Assembly (NCBI RefSeq): GCF_002210165.1
Contig: NZ_AQQP01000004.1
Location: 124,001-188,000 of the forward strand
Direction: 5' to 3'
Length of the DNA stretch: 64,000 nt
From: Phaeobacter sp. 22II1-1F12B
GTDB lineage: Bacteria > Pseudomonadota > Alphaproteobacteria > Rhodobacterales > Rhodobacteraceae
Shown here piece after piece: positions 26,450 through 33,607 of the stretch. The notes under the pieces are model-generated. The model was not told the DNA's origin. It did no database searches and saw only the letters and a list, made by a program, of their open reading frames with translations. The number at the start of each line of letters is the position of its first letter. Positions within the stretch are counted from its first letter, which is position 1. The position numbers and the translations under genes are program-made.

Positions 26450-27904
26450 TCAGTAGATTCCGAAATATTCCGCCTGTTCCCATTCGGAGACCGCGAGGTG
26501 ATAGCGGTTCCATTCCGAGCGACGGATATGGCTCAGGTAATCGACGAATGTGTCGCCGAGAGCGCCACGATAAAAGGCCGAACCTTCGAAAAGCTGGATT
26601 GCGCTGAGCAGGCTTTCGGGCAGGCGGGGGGCGTTTCCGGCATAGGGGGTTTCGACCGGATCGGGGGCGGAGAGGCCGCGTTCGATGCCGTCGAGACCGG
26701 AAAGGATCTGACTCGCGAAAAAGTAGTACGGGTTGGCGGTGGTTTCCGCGACCCGGTTTTCGATCCGGCTGGCCGAGTCGCCGGGCGTCATCAGCGCCCG
26801 GATCATCGCGCCGCGGTTGTCGCGCGCCCACTGGATGCGGTCGGGCGCAAGCTGGTGCGGACGAAAGCGTTTGTACCCGTTCACCGTGGGGGTCGTCAGC
26901 AGGCAGGACTCGGCGGCACGTTCCAGTAGCCCGGCGATCCAGCCCTGTGCATCGGCTGAAAGCGTGCCGTCATCACCGGGGATCATCAGGTTGGTGCCGG
27001 TCTCCGGATCGACGAGCGATTGGTGCAGGTGCCAGCCGCTGGCGGCGCCGTTTTCGACGTTCGGCTTGCACATGAAGGTTGCGTGCAGGCCCTTGCGCTC
27101 ACAGGTTTCCTTTACCATTGCGCGGAACATCATCATGTTATCCGCGTGGGTCATGGGATCGGCGGGGTCGAAGGTGAATTCGAACTGGCTTGGGCCCATT
27201 TCGATTTCCACCGAACGAACCGGCAGGCCAAGCGCCTGCGCATTACGGCGCAGATCGTCCAGCACCTCTTGGGCGGCGTCATAGCGGGATTCGGTCAGGA
27301 ACTGGTAGCCATGGCCCAAATTGGCCGTACGGGCAGGTTGGGCAGGCATTGTGGCATCCGAATGCGCCAGCCTGTCATCCAGTTTCTGAAAGACGTGAAA
27401 TTCGACCTCGAGCCCGACCATGAGCGCCCGGCCAGAGGACGCAAGCCGGTCGATGGCCGATTGCAGCACGTCGCGGGGGGCAAAGGGTATCGCAGAGCCG
27501 TCGGTCCGGCGCGGGGTACAGAAAATCCACGCTGAATGCGGCGCCCAGGGCAGGGTGCGAAAGGTCGACGGATCGGGCAGCAGCAGGATATCACCCGCGC
27601 CCTTCATGCCGGTGATGTCGGGCACATCGTCCCAGATCGGAAACACCGTGCGGTGCGACGTGTCCTTGAGCAGCAGGGTCGAGGGCGCGGCAATGCCGGA
27701 GGTAAAGGCCGAGATCAGCGCCTCGGCCACGATGGTCTTGCCCCGCAATACGCCGTGCTGGTCGGCAAAGAGAACCCGAACCGTTTCAAGATCGCTTTGC
27801 CGTGCGGTGCCGACCAGCTTGGCCGCCGCGTCGTTGGAAACCCCGTCGAGCAGGCCGAGCCGGGCCAGCCGCCCTTCGGCGATCTTGCGGGTAAGTTCTG
27901 TCAT
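26450..27904 (-). CDS. Glutamine synthetase-like ligase, possibly acting on an amine
   Basis: The 484-residue protein has the glutamine synthetase fold: LEVEFHVF and EIEMGPSQFEF metal sites, the GWHLHQSL segment, NGYKRFRPHQLAPDRIQWARDNR, and ENRVAETTANPYYFFASQ near the adenylate region. The last motif differs from housekeeping GlnA, which usually has a PD or GD before the ANPY stretch. Members of this divergent group often join glutamate to polyamines, alkylamines or anilines. It is followed 42 nt upstream by a Rieske oxygenase on the same strand, so the two are likely an operon. Substrate is unknown. Confidence 0.85.
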   Translation of the reverse strand: MTELTRKIAEGRLARLGLLDGVSNDAAAKLVGTARQSDLETVRVLFADQHGVLRGKTIVAEALISAFTSGIAAPSTLLLKDTSHRTVFPIWDDVPDITGMKGAGDILLLPDPSTFRTLPWAPHSAWIFCTPRRTDGSAIPFAPRDVLQSAIDRLASSGRALMVGLEVEFHVFQKLDDRLAHSDATMPAQPARTANLGHGYQFLTESRYDAAQEVLDDLRRNAQALGLPVRSVEIEMGPSQFEFTFDPADPMTHADNMMMFRAMVKETCERKGLHATFMCKPNVENGAASGWHLHQSLVDPETGTNLMIPGDDGTLSADAQGWIAGLLERAAESCLLTTPTVNGYKRFRPHQLAPDRIQWARDNRGAMIRALMTPGDSASRIENRVAETTANPYYFFASQILSGLDGIERGLSAPDPVETPYAGNAPRLPESLLSAIQLFEGSAFYRGALGDTFVDYLSHIRRSEWNRYHLAVSEWEQAEYFGIY

Positions 27905-27946
27905 GGCCTGGGGATTCCCGTTGCTGTCGATGGTCCGTGACCCGGA

Positions 27947-29266
27947 CTATACCTTGGCGTTCCATCCGGTACAGGCCGCACGTCTCTCTGCGTCACTGGC
28001 TGCTGAAACTTCGCGCCATTTTTCGCGATCGCCAATCGTATCGTTGGAAATCGGGCCATAGATGTCACCCGGCGGGGTGCCGTTCAGCATCGGCAACCCG
28101 TCAGTATTGCCCTCCTTGAGGCTGGCGATGGCGGCCCGCATCATGCGGCGGTAGCGGATGATCGCCACGTCGGTCTTGCCGAGATGTTCCTTGGTGCGGT
28201 CAAAAATCGGCCCAGGGCTTTCCACCGCCCATTGGTCGTGCACGTTGATATCGAGGCCCATGCCTGTATAGGTCTCGCGCATCTGTTCCTCGGGGTCGAA
28301 CCCGTAGGAATTGCGCTTGTTCTTGAGCGGGGCATAATCGGGCAGGCGGTGCTCTTTGAGCCGCTGTTCGCGCATCAGCTCCTTGTTCACCGGATCGGTG
28401 AAACTGGTGAACATGGAATACCAATAGCAGTTTTCGTCATCGACCGGGACATGCCACTGGGTGATGATCATCTCGCGGCTCATCGGGATGGAGATCGCCT
28501 CGGGGAAGATCTGGTTGGTGATGCGTACATGGGTCTTGCCGTTATCGAGATGGCGCAGGGCGATGATGCGCATGCCATATTCGGTTTCCTCGACCGTGAT
28601 GTCAGGGCGCGGATAGTCGCGCAGCAGCTTGGTCATCGGAATGTCGGTATCGGCGGCCTTGTCGCGGAACTGCTTGCCATAGCTGTCGGCGGGGTCTTCG
28701 TCTTCGAGGAAGCGGTGCAGGAAAGAGGCGTGGGCCGGGTCGATGCCGACCTCCATCGCCTGCAGCCAGTTGCATTCCCACAGACCCTTGAAGGCGAAGA
28801 CATGGGTGTCGGGCGCGCGGAAACAGTCGAAGTTGGGAAACTCCGGCGGCTCACCCGGCCCCATGTAGGCGAAGATGATGCCGTTCTTTTCGACCACGGG
28901 GTAAGAGGTGGTCTTGATCTGTTCGTGCATTTTCGAGCCTTCCGGCTCGCCCGGCTGTTCGACGCACTGGCCGTCGCGGTTGAAATGCCAGCCGTGGAAG
29001 GGGCAGCGCAGCCCGTTATCCTCAAGCCGCCCGAAACAGAGATCGGCGCCGCGATGCGGGCAGGCACGGTCGATCAGGCCAAGCTCTCCGTCATCATCGC
29101 GGAACAGAACGAGGTTTTCGCCCAGCAGCTTGACCGGAACCACGGGGCGGTTGCCGGCCAGTTCATCGGAAAGCGCGGCGGGCTGCCAGTAGCGGCGCAT
29201 GACCTCGCCAGCTTCGGTGCCGGGGCCGGTGCGGGTGAGGGTCTCGTTGAGTTCCTTGCTGATCAT
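27947..29266 (-). CDS. Rieske non-heme iron oxygenase, phthalate dioxygenase-like
   Basis: The 439-residue protein has the Rieske motifs CPHRG and CPFHGWHF near residues 50-70. The mononuclear-iron site is in NWLQAMEVGIDPAHASFLHRF-type sequence, where two histidines and an aspartate bind iron. It resembles the alpha-only phthalate 4,5-dioxygenase and vanillate-demethylase class. An AGGAGG-like site (CAAGGAGGAAAG) precedes the ATG at 29266. No reductase gene is adjacent. It leads the operon with the glutamine-synthetase-like gene and is divergent from an IclR regulator that probably controls it. Confidence 0.88.
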   Translation of the reverse strand: MISKELNETLTRTGPGTEAGEVMRRYWQPAALSDELAGNRPVVPVKLLGENLVLFRDDDGELGLIDRACPHRGADLCFGRLEDNGLRCPFHGWHFNRDGQCVEQPGEPEGSKMHEQIKTTSYPVVEKNGIIFAYMGPGEPPEFPNFDCFRAPDTHVFAFKGLWECNWLQAMEVGIDPAHASFLHRFLEDEDPADSYGKQFRDKAADTDIPMTKLLRDYPRPDITVEETEYGMRIIALRHLDNGKTHVRITNQIFPEAISIPMSREMIITQWHVPVDDENCYWYSMFTSFTDPVNKELMREQRLKEHRLPDYAPLKNKRNSYGFDPEEQMRETYTGMGLDINVHDQWAVESPGPIFDRTKEHLGKTDVAIIRYRRMMRAAIASLKEGNTDGLPMLNGTPPGDIYGPISNDTIGDREKWREVSAASDAERRAACTGWNAKV

Positions 29267-29299
29267 CTGGCTTTCCTCCTTGGGTACGGGTGCAGCATG

Positions 29300-29320
29300 T
29301 TTCCGTGCCTGAAACGGAAA
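29300..29320. promoter_or_regulatory. Dyad, candidate IclR operator
   Basis: Perfect 7-bp arms TTTCCGT (29300-29306) and ACGGAAA (29314-29320) are separated by 7 nt, with CAT and ATG extending the symmetry outside. It lies 34 nt before the Rieske oxygenase gene and within the divergent promoter region shared with the IclR gene. Confidence 0.5.
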
Positions 29321-29382
29321 ATGTTGAATAACGCACAGAAAGTCAAATAATATAGATCTGCGGTTTGGAGTGCGGTTATCGG

Positions 29383-29442
29383 TGGGCAAGGGGGCGCTGC
29401 CCCCCCGGCCTTTGGCCTCCCCCCGGAGTATTTGGCGCAAGA
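29383..29442. repeat. GC-rich hairpin-forming element, REP-like
   Basis: The stretch consists of G-run and C-run blocks able to fold (GGGGGC-GCT-GCCCCC; GGCC-TTT-GGCC) followed by CCGGAGTATTTGGCGCAAGA. Similar GC-rich intergenic elements ending in CCCGGAGTATTT are, as I recall, frequent in Roseobacter-group genomes. Only one copy is in this window. Confidence 0.4.
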
Positions 29443-29537
29443 GGAAAACAGGGGGAGTTGCATAAGAGGTGGGGGCGGTTATCAGGGTGTGAGATTGCGA
29501 GTTTCTGAAAGCGGACGCAGGCGTTGTGGGAGAGTTT

Positions 29538-30338
29538 ATGGGCATTGAGGGCGACCTGTCGGCACACGGGCTGTCCGAGCGCGACATCTCCTCGACCTTC
29601 GTCAAGGGGATGGCTGTTCTGAAGGCGTTCGACGACAACAACACGCGGCTGACGTTGACGGATATTGCCGGGATCACCGGGCTTGATCGGGCCTCGGTCC
29701 GGCGGTTGACGCTGACGCTTGTCTATCTTGGCTATGCTCGCAAGGACGGGCGGCATTTTTCGCTGACGCCACGGGTGCTGATCCTCGCGGGGAGCTTTTT
29801 GCGCGGCAACCGGTTCGGCAGCCATATCCAGCCGCTGCTTAACCGGTATGCGCGCGGCTTTGGCTGCGCGATTTCGCTGGCTATCGCGGATGAGGATGCG
29901 GCGGTCTACGTGGCGCAGTCGTCCTCGCAGGAAGAGGCGGTGACGTTCGGGTTCACGGTGGGGAGCCGTCTGCCGCTGCTGCACACGGCGATTGGCCGGA
30001 TGATGCTGGCCTATGGCGAGGCGACGTGGCGCGCGGCGTGCATCCGGGAGTTGGGGTTCGAGCAATACACGCCGGATACCGAGATGGACCGCGCCGAGAT
30101 CGAGCGTCGGGTCGAAATCTGCCGGACGCAGGGCTATGCCATTTCCAACGGGGAGTTTGACGCGGGTGTGACCGGGTTCGCGGTGCCGGTTGGTCGTCCC
30201 GGCGATCTGCGCGCGGTGGTGGGCATGTCGCAGCCCAATTTCGAGCTGCGCGACGAAGAGATGCGCCTGCGGCGTATCAGTGAATTGCAGCAGGTGGCGC
30301 AGGAGCTTGGCCGTTCGGGTCTGTTCGAGGCAGGCTGA
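29538..30338 (+). CDS. IclR-family transcriptional regulator
   Basis: The 266-residue protein has an N-terminal winged helix (about residues 20-85, with LTLTDIAGITGLDRASVRRL) and a C-terminal IclR effector domain. It is most like the PcaR/PobR branch, which senses aromatic acids, judging by the segments FVKGMAVLKAFDD and GRHFSLTPRVLILA. I use the ATG at 29538 with a GGGAGAG site; a GTG at 29526 is open too. It is divergent from the Rieske oxygenase operon and precedes a carboxymuconolactone decarboxylase-like gene. Confidence 0.87.
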   Translation: MGIEGDLSAHGLSERDISSTFVKGMAVLKAFDDNNTRLTLTDIAGITGLDRASVRRLTLTLVYLGYARKDGRHFSLTPRVLILAGSFLRGNRFGSHIQPLLNRYARGFGCAISLAIADEDAAVYVAQSSSQEEAVTFGFTVGSRLPLLHTAIGRMMLAYGEATWRAACIRELGFEQYTPDTEMDRAEIERRVEICRTQGYAISNGEFDAGVTGFAVPVGRPGDLRAVVGMSQPNFELRDEEMRLRRISELQQVAQELGRSGLFEAG

Positions 30339-30414
30339 GAGCTTTTCGGTTTTCGGCTTGCATCGCGGCGGCGGCGAGGCTCTGTTGCGGCGAGGAATGA
30401 CGCCGGAGGAGAAT

Positions 30415-30936
30415 ATGGCCGATATGACTAGCCCTTGCCCGCCGATCAGCGACGCGGACTGGCCAGAGGAACTGGCCGATATGAAGGGCGGTTTTGCGAC
30501 CGGGCTGAACGTCTATCGCACGATGGCGCATCACCCGGCCTTGCTGCGTGCCTGGGCCGATCTGCGGCAGCATGTGGTGAAAGACAGCGCGCTGGGCGCG
30601 GTCCGGTCTGAACTGGTGATACTGCGCGCCGCTTACCGGATGGGGTCGGCTTATGAATGGGCGCATCATGTGCATCGGTCGCGCCAGCTTGGCATGGCGG
30701 AGGCGCGGATCGAGGCGATGCGGCAGACGCCTGAGGGCGAGGATGCCTTGATTGCCGAGGCGGTCGATGCGTTGTTTGATCAGAAACGGCTGCCCGCCGA
30801 GCTGGAATCGAGGCTGGCGCAGGCCATCGGGCGGCAGGCGGTGTTCGACCTGATCGCGACGGTGGGGTTCTATGCCACGCTGGGCTATATCCTGATGACT
30901 TATGAGACGCCGATCGACGCGGATATCGCGGGTTGA
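30415..30936 (+). CDS. Carboxymuconolactone decarboxylase family protein
   Basis: The 173-residue protein has the CMD/AhpD-type core with ELVILRAAYRMGSAYEWAHHV, whose EWxxH motif marks the subgroup lacking the CxxC of peroxidase-type AhpD. It could act on a lactone or similar ring-cleavage product. Three in-frame ATGs (30397, 30415, 30424) are near a GGAGGAG site; I chose 30415. It starts 76 nt after the IclR gene and lies in the same direction, fitting a small catabolic cluster. Confidence 0.82.
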   Translation: MADMTSPCPPISDADWPEELADMKGGFATGLNVYRTMAHHPALLRAWADLRQHVVKDSALGAVRSELVILRAAYRMGSAYEWAHHVHRSRQLGMAEARIEAMRQTPEGEDALIAEAVDALFDQKRLPAELESRLAQAIGRQAVFDLIATVGFYATLGYILMTYETPIDADIAG

Positions 30937-30993
30937 GCGCAAGATAATCTTAGCCTCTTGAAGATACGAGAGGTAAAAGCCGGAGTTTCGTTC

Positions 30994-31866
30994 ATGGCCA
31001 TCCTGAATGTCGGGTCGATCAACTGGGATCGTGTGATCCGCGTGCCGCATTTCCCGGAACCGGGGGAAACCCTGCGGTCGCACTCGGTTTCCGTCGGGCT
31101 GGGCGGCAAGGGGCTGAACCAGAGCATCGCGATCATGCGTGCAGGGGGAAAGGTACAGCATGTGGGCGCGGTTGGGGCGAACGATACGCGGATCCGGGAT
31201 GTGCTGCAGGATCTGGGGCTTCGTGACAATTTTATCGTCGGCGTGGTCAGTGTTGAAACCGGCAGTGCTACGATCCTTGTGGATGACAGCGGTGAAAACC
31301 TGATCGTGCTGGATGAGGGCGCGAACGGCAAGCTGCCGGGGGCGGCGGTGTCCGAAGCGGTGGATCAGGCGCAGGCGGGGGACTGGCTGTTGTTCCAGAA
31401 CGAAACCAACCAGACCGGCGAAGCGGCGAGGCTGGCGCGGGCACAGGGGATGCGGGTGGTGTTTTCGGCCGCACCCTTCCGTGCCGAGGATGTCGTGCCA
31501 CTGTTAGGGGAAATTGATCTGCTTTCGGTCAATGCGGTGGAGCTTGCCCAGCTTGAAGAGGCGGTTGGCGGGGCGGGGAACTTGCCGTCGGGGCTTGATC
31601 TGCTGGTGACGCGCGGCAGTGAAGGGGCCGAATATGTCTTTGGTGGTGAGAGTCTGCGGGTGTCTTCGCATAAGGTAGAGGTGAAGGATACGACCGGGGC
31701 GGGGGATGTGTTCCTTGGGGTCTTCCTGTCGGAACTCGACGCCGGGGCTTCTCCGCAGCAGGCGCTTGAGACGGCGAATGCGGCGGCGGCGCTTCAGGTT
31801 GGCAAGGTCGGCGCGGTCGATGCCATTCCGACCCGGGCGGAGATCGAGGATTTCCTGAGCCGCTAG
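30994..31866 (+). CDS. PfkB-family carbohydrate kinase, ribokinase-like
   Basis: The 290-residue protein has both PfkB signatures: a GLGGKGLNQSIA segment near the N-terminus and DTTGAGDVFLG near residue 230. This fits ribokinase or a related sugar/nucleoside kinase, but the substrate is not evident. I chose the ATG at 30994 (MAILNVGSINWD), preceded by GGAG; the longer open frame begins 12 codons earlier. It follows the CMD-like gene by 57 nt, and no sugar transporter is next to it. Confidence 0.83.
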   Translation: MAILNVGSINWDRVIRVPHFPEPGETLRSHSVSVGLGGKGLNQSIAIMRAGGKVQHVGAVGANDTRIRDVLQDLGLRDNFIVGVVSVETGSATILVDDSGENLIVLDEGANGKLPGAAVSEAVDQAQAGDWLLFQNETNQTGEAARLARAQGMRVVFSAAPFRAEDVVPLLGEIDLLSVNAVELAQLEEAVGGAGNLPSGLDLLVTRGSEGAEYVFGGESLRVSSHKVEVKDTTGAGDVFLGVFLSELDAGASPQQALETANAAAALQVGKVGAVDAIPTRAEIEDFLSR

Positions 31867-32018
31867 CGGGTTGCCTTGTCGGTGGCGGAACCGGCGTTTT
31901 AGACAAGTTGCAGTTTTATCTGTCCGGGCGCGACTGCGGTTGCGCTGGGCAGGTTATTGCGGTTTCCGAAGGCATTCTAGATATATCGGGATTTTTGCTT
32001 GCAATCCTGACTAAATCA

Positions 32019-32031
32019 CACAAGTATTGTG
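32019..32031. promoter_or_regulatory. Dyad upstream of the siderophore-interacting protein gene
   Basis: Perfect arms CACAA and TTGTG flank the triplet GTA, about 130 nt before the flavoprotein gene. It could be an operator for the PadR product or an iron regulator. No regulator can be assigned by sequence. Confidence 0.35.
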
Positions 32032-32036
32032 CTGAC

Positions 32037-32058
32037 CGGCGCGACTTCGCGCCGTTTT
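32037..32058 (+). terminator. Intrinsic terminator-like hairpin
   Basis: Arms CGGCGCG (32037-32043) and CGCGCCG (32048-32054) with an ACTT loop are followed by TTTT. It may end the upstream kinase transcript 170 nt after its stop codon, or act in the leader of the next gene. The rest of the 293-nt gap shows no gene. Confidence 0.55.
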
Positions 32059-32159
32059 CGTTAGCGTTAACGAGACGTGACGCGCGTGAAGTATGACGCG
32101 GTGGCCCGTGAGTATGCGCGCCTGCTGGTGATCTGCCAGCCGTCCCGAAAGGAAGAAAC

Positions 32160-32933
32160 ATGACAGAACAATCAGATATGGAAACCGGCGCGCCGATCTC
32201 GCCCCAGATCACCCGTATGCGGCATGAGTTGCATCGGCGTAACCTGAAGGTCGCAAGCAGTGAACGGCTGACGCCGCATATGATCCGGCTGACTCTTGAA
32301 GGGTCTGAGTTGGAGGGCTTCGTCAGCGCGGCACCGGACGATCATTTCAAGCTTTTCGTGCCGGATGGGGAAGAAGGCGACGCGCGCCGGGATTATACGC
32401 CGCGTCTGTACAAGGACGGGCGTTTGACTGTCGACGTGGTCGACCATCCGGGCGGACCGGCGGCGGATTGGGCGCGGCTGGCGGCGACGGGCGACAGCGT
32501 GATGATTGGCGGGCCGCGCGGTTCGGTGGTGATCGGGGGGGATATCCGGCACTGGGTGTTGATCGGCGATGAAACCGCGCTGCCTGCCATCGGTCGCCGG
32601 ATCGAGGAATTGCCCGCCGAGAGTTCGGTCATGAGCATTGTCGCGGTGCCCGGCCCGGAGGATGAGCAGCGGTTCGAGACAGCTGCCCGCCACGATCCTG
32701 TCTGGCTGCATCGCCCGTTGAGTGAAGCGACCGAGGCGCGTCCCTATATCGAGGCGTTGGAAAAGATCGATCTTCCGCCGCAGACATTTGTCTGGGTCGC
32801 CGCAGAGGCTGCCGTGGCCCGCGAAATCCGCAGCTACCTGCTGGACCGGGGCCATGATCTGCAATGGATCAAGGCCTCGGGCTATTGGATCAAGGGGCAG
32901 GCCGACGCCTCGGACAAGTCTATCGGTGAATAG
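32160..32933 (+). CDS. Siderophore-interacting FAD protein (NAD(P)H ferric-chelate reductase)
   Basis: The 257-residue protein belongs to the ViuB/YqjH (NfeF) family, which reduces iron in ferric siderophores in the cytoplasm so the metal is released. The family features seen are the FAD-binding RRDYTPRLY segment, HPGGPAADWARLAATGDSV, and WVLIGDETALPAIGRRIE for nucleotide binding. The product ends with an IKASGYWIKGQ-type stretch usual in the family. It is followed 29 nt later by a PadR regulator gene, as yqjH is linked to yqjI in Escherichia coli. Confidence 0.9.
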   Translation: MTEQSDMETGAPISPQITRMRHELHRRNLKVASSERLTPHMIRLTLEGSELEGFVSAAPDDHFKLFVPDGEEGDARRDYTPRLYKDGRLTVDVVDHPGGPAADWARLAATGDSVMIGGPRGSVVIGGDIRHWVLIGDETALPAIGRRIEELPAESSVMSIVAVPGPEDEQRFETAARHDPVWLHRPLSEATEARPYIEALEKIDLPPQTFVWVAAEAAVAREIRSYLLDRGHDLQWIKASGYWIKGQADASDKSIGE

Positions 32934-32962
32934 GGCCGGGATGTGATCCGGAGGTGGTTCGG

Positions 32963-33484
32963 ATGAAACAGGGCGAGCAGAAACCGGAACGCGGCGGACC
33001 CCGGCCCGGAAAAAAGGGCAAGGGCCGGGGCAAGCGGCTGTTCGATTATGGCGAGTTGCGGCTTTTGCTGCTGGCGCTGATCGAGGCGCGCCCCTGCCAC
33101 GGTTATGAACTGATCAAGATGATCGAGCGCCGCTTTGGCGGCAGCTATTCGCCCAGCCCGGGGGTGATTTATCCGACGCTCTCATGGCTTGAAGACATGG
33201 GCTATGCGGCGATTGAACCGGGCGCGGGCGGGCGAAAACTCTATGGGCTAACGCCGGAGGGGCAGCGCTTTCTGGAGGTGAGCCGGGGCGAGGCCGATGA
33301 GTTGATGCGCCGTGATGTGCCGCCGCATCTGCGTGAGGTCCCCTTGGAGGTTCTGGATGCGATGGACGAGTTGAAAGCGGCTTTGCGGGCCCGGCTGGTT
33401 GGCGGCGAGACGGATGAGGCAGAGATCGCACGGGTCGCGGAAATCGTCCGGCACGCGGCTAAGGACGTCGCGGGCGAGGGCTGA
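32963..33484 (+). CDS. PadR-family transcriptional regulator
   Basis: The 173-residue protein has a PadR winged helix (about residues 28-95: LLLLALIEARPCHGYELIKMIE, then SPGVIYPTLSWLEDMGY) and a C-terminal helical dimerisation region. The N-terminal tail is rich in G, K and R. E. coli NfeR (YqjI), the apparent counterpart, has instead a histidine-rich metal-binding tail, which is absent here. The ATG at 32963 has a GGAGG site 8 nt upstream. It forms an operon with the preceding ferric-chelate reductase gene and probably represses it. Confidence 0.87.
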   Translation: MKQGEQKPERGGPRPGKKGKGRGKRLFDYGELRLLLLALIEARPCHGYELIKMIERRFGGSYSPSPGVIYPTLSWLEDMGYAAIEPGAGGRKLYGLTPEGQRFLEVSRGEADELMRRDVPPHLREVPLEVLDAMDELKAALRARLVGGETDEAEIARVAEIVRHAAKDVAGEG

Positions 33485-33573
33485 GGCCGTAGGGCTAGCT
33501 AACTGATTTTCAGGGGATGCTGCTGTTCCTTGCCGGCGCGTCCTGAAAGCACTGGAGATGGCCCGGCAGGGAT

Positions 33574-33605
33574 GGGTGCGCAGGATCTGACCCGCGCACC
33601 CTTTT
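33574..33605 (+). terminator. Rho-independent terminator after the padR gene
   Basis: Arms GGGTGCGC (33574-33581) and GCGCACCC (33594-33601) form a perfect 8-bp stem with a 12-nt loop. TTTTATTTATT follows on the plus strand. It ends the flavoprotein-padR transcript just before the convergent TPR gene. Confidence 0.85.
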
Positions 33606-33607
33606 AT

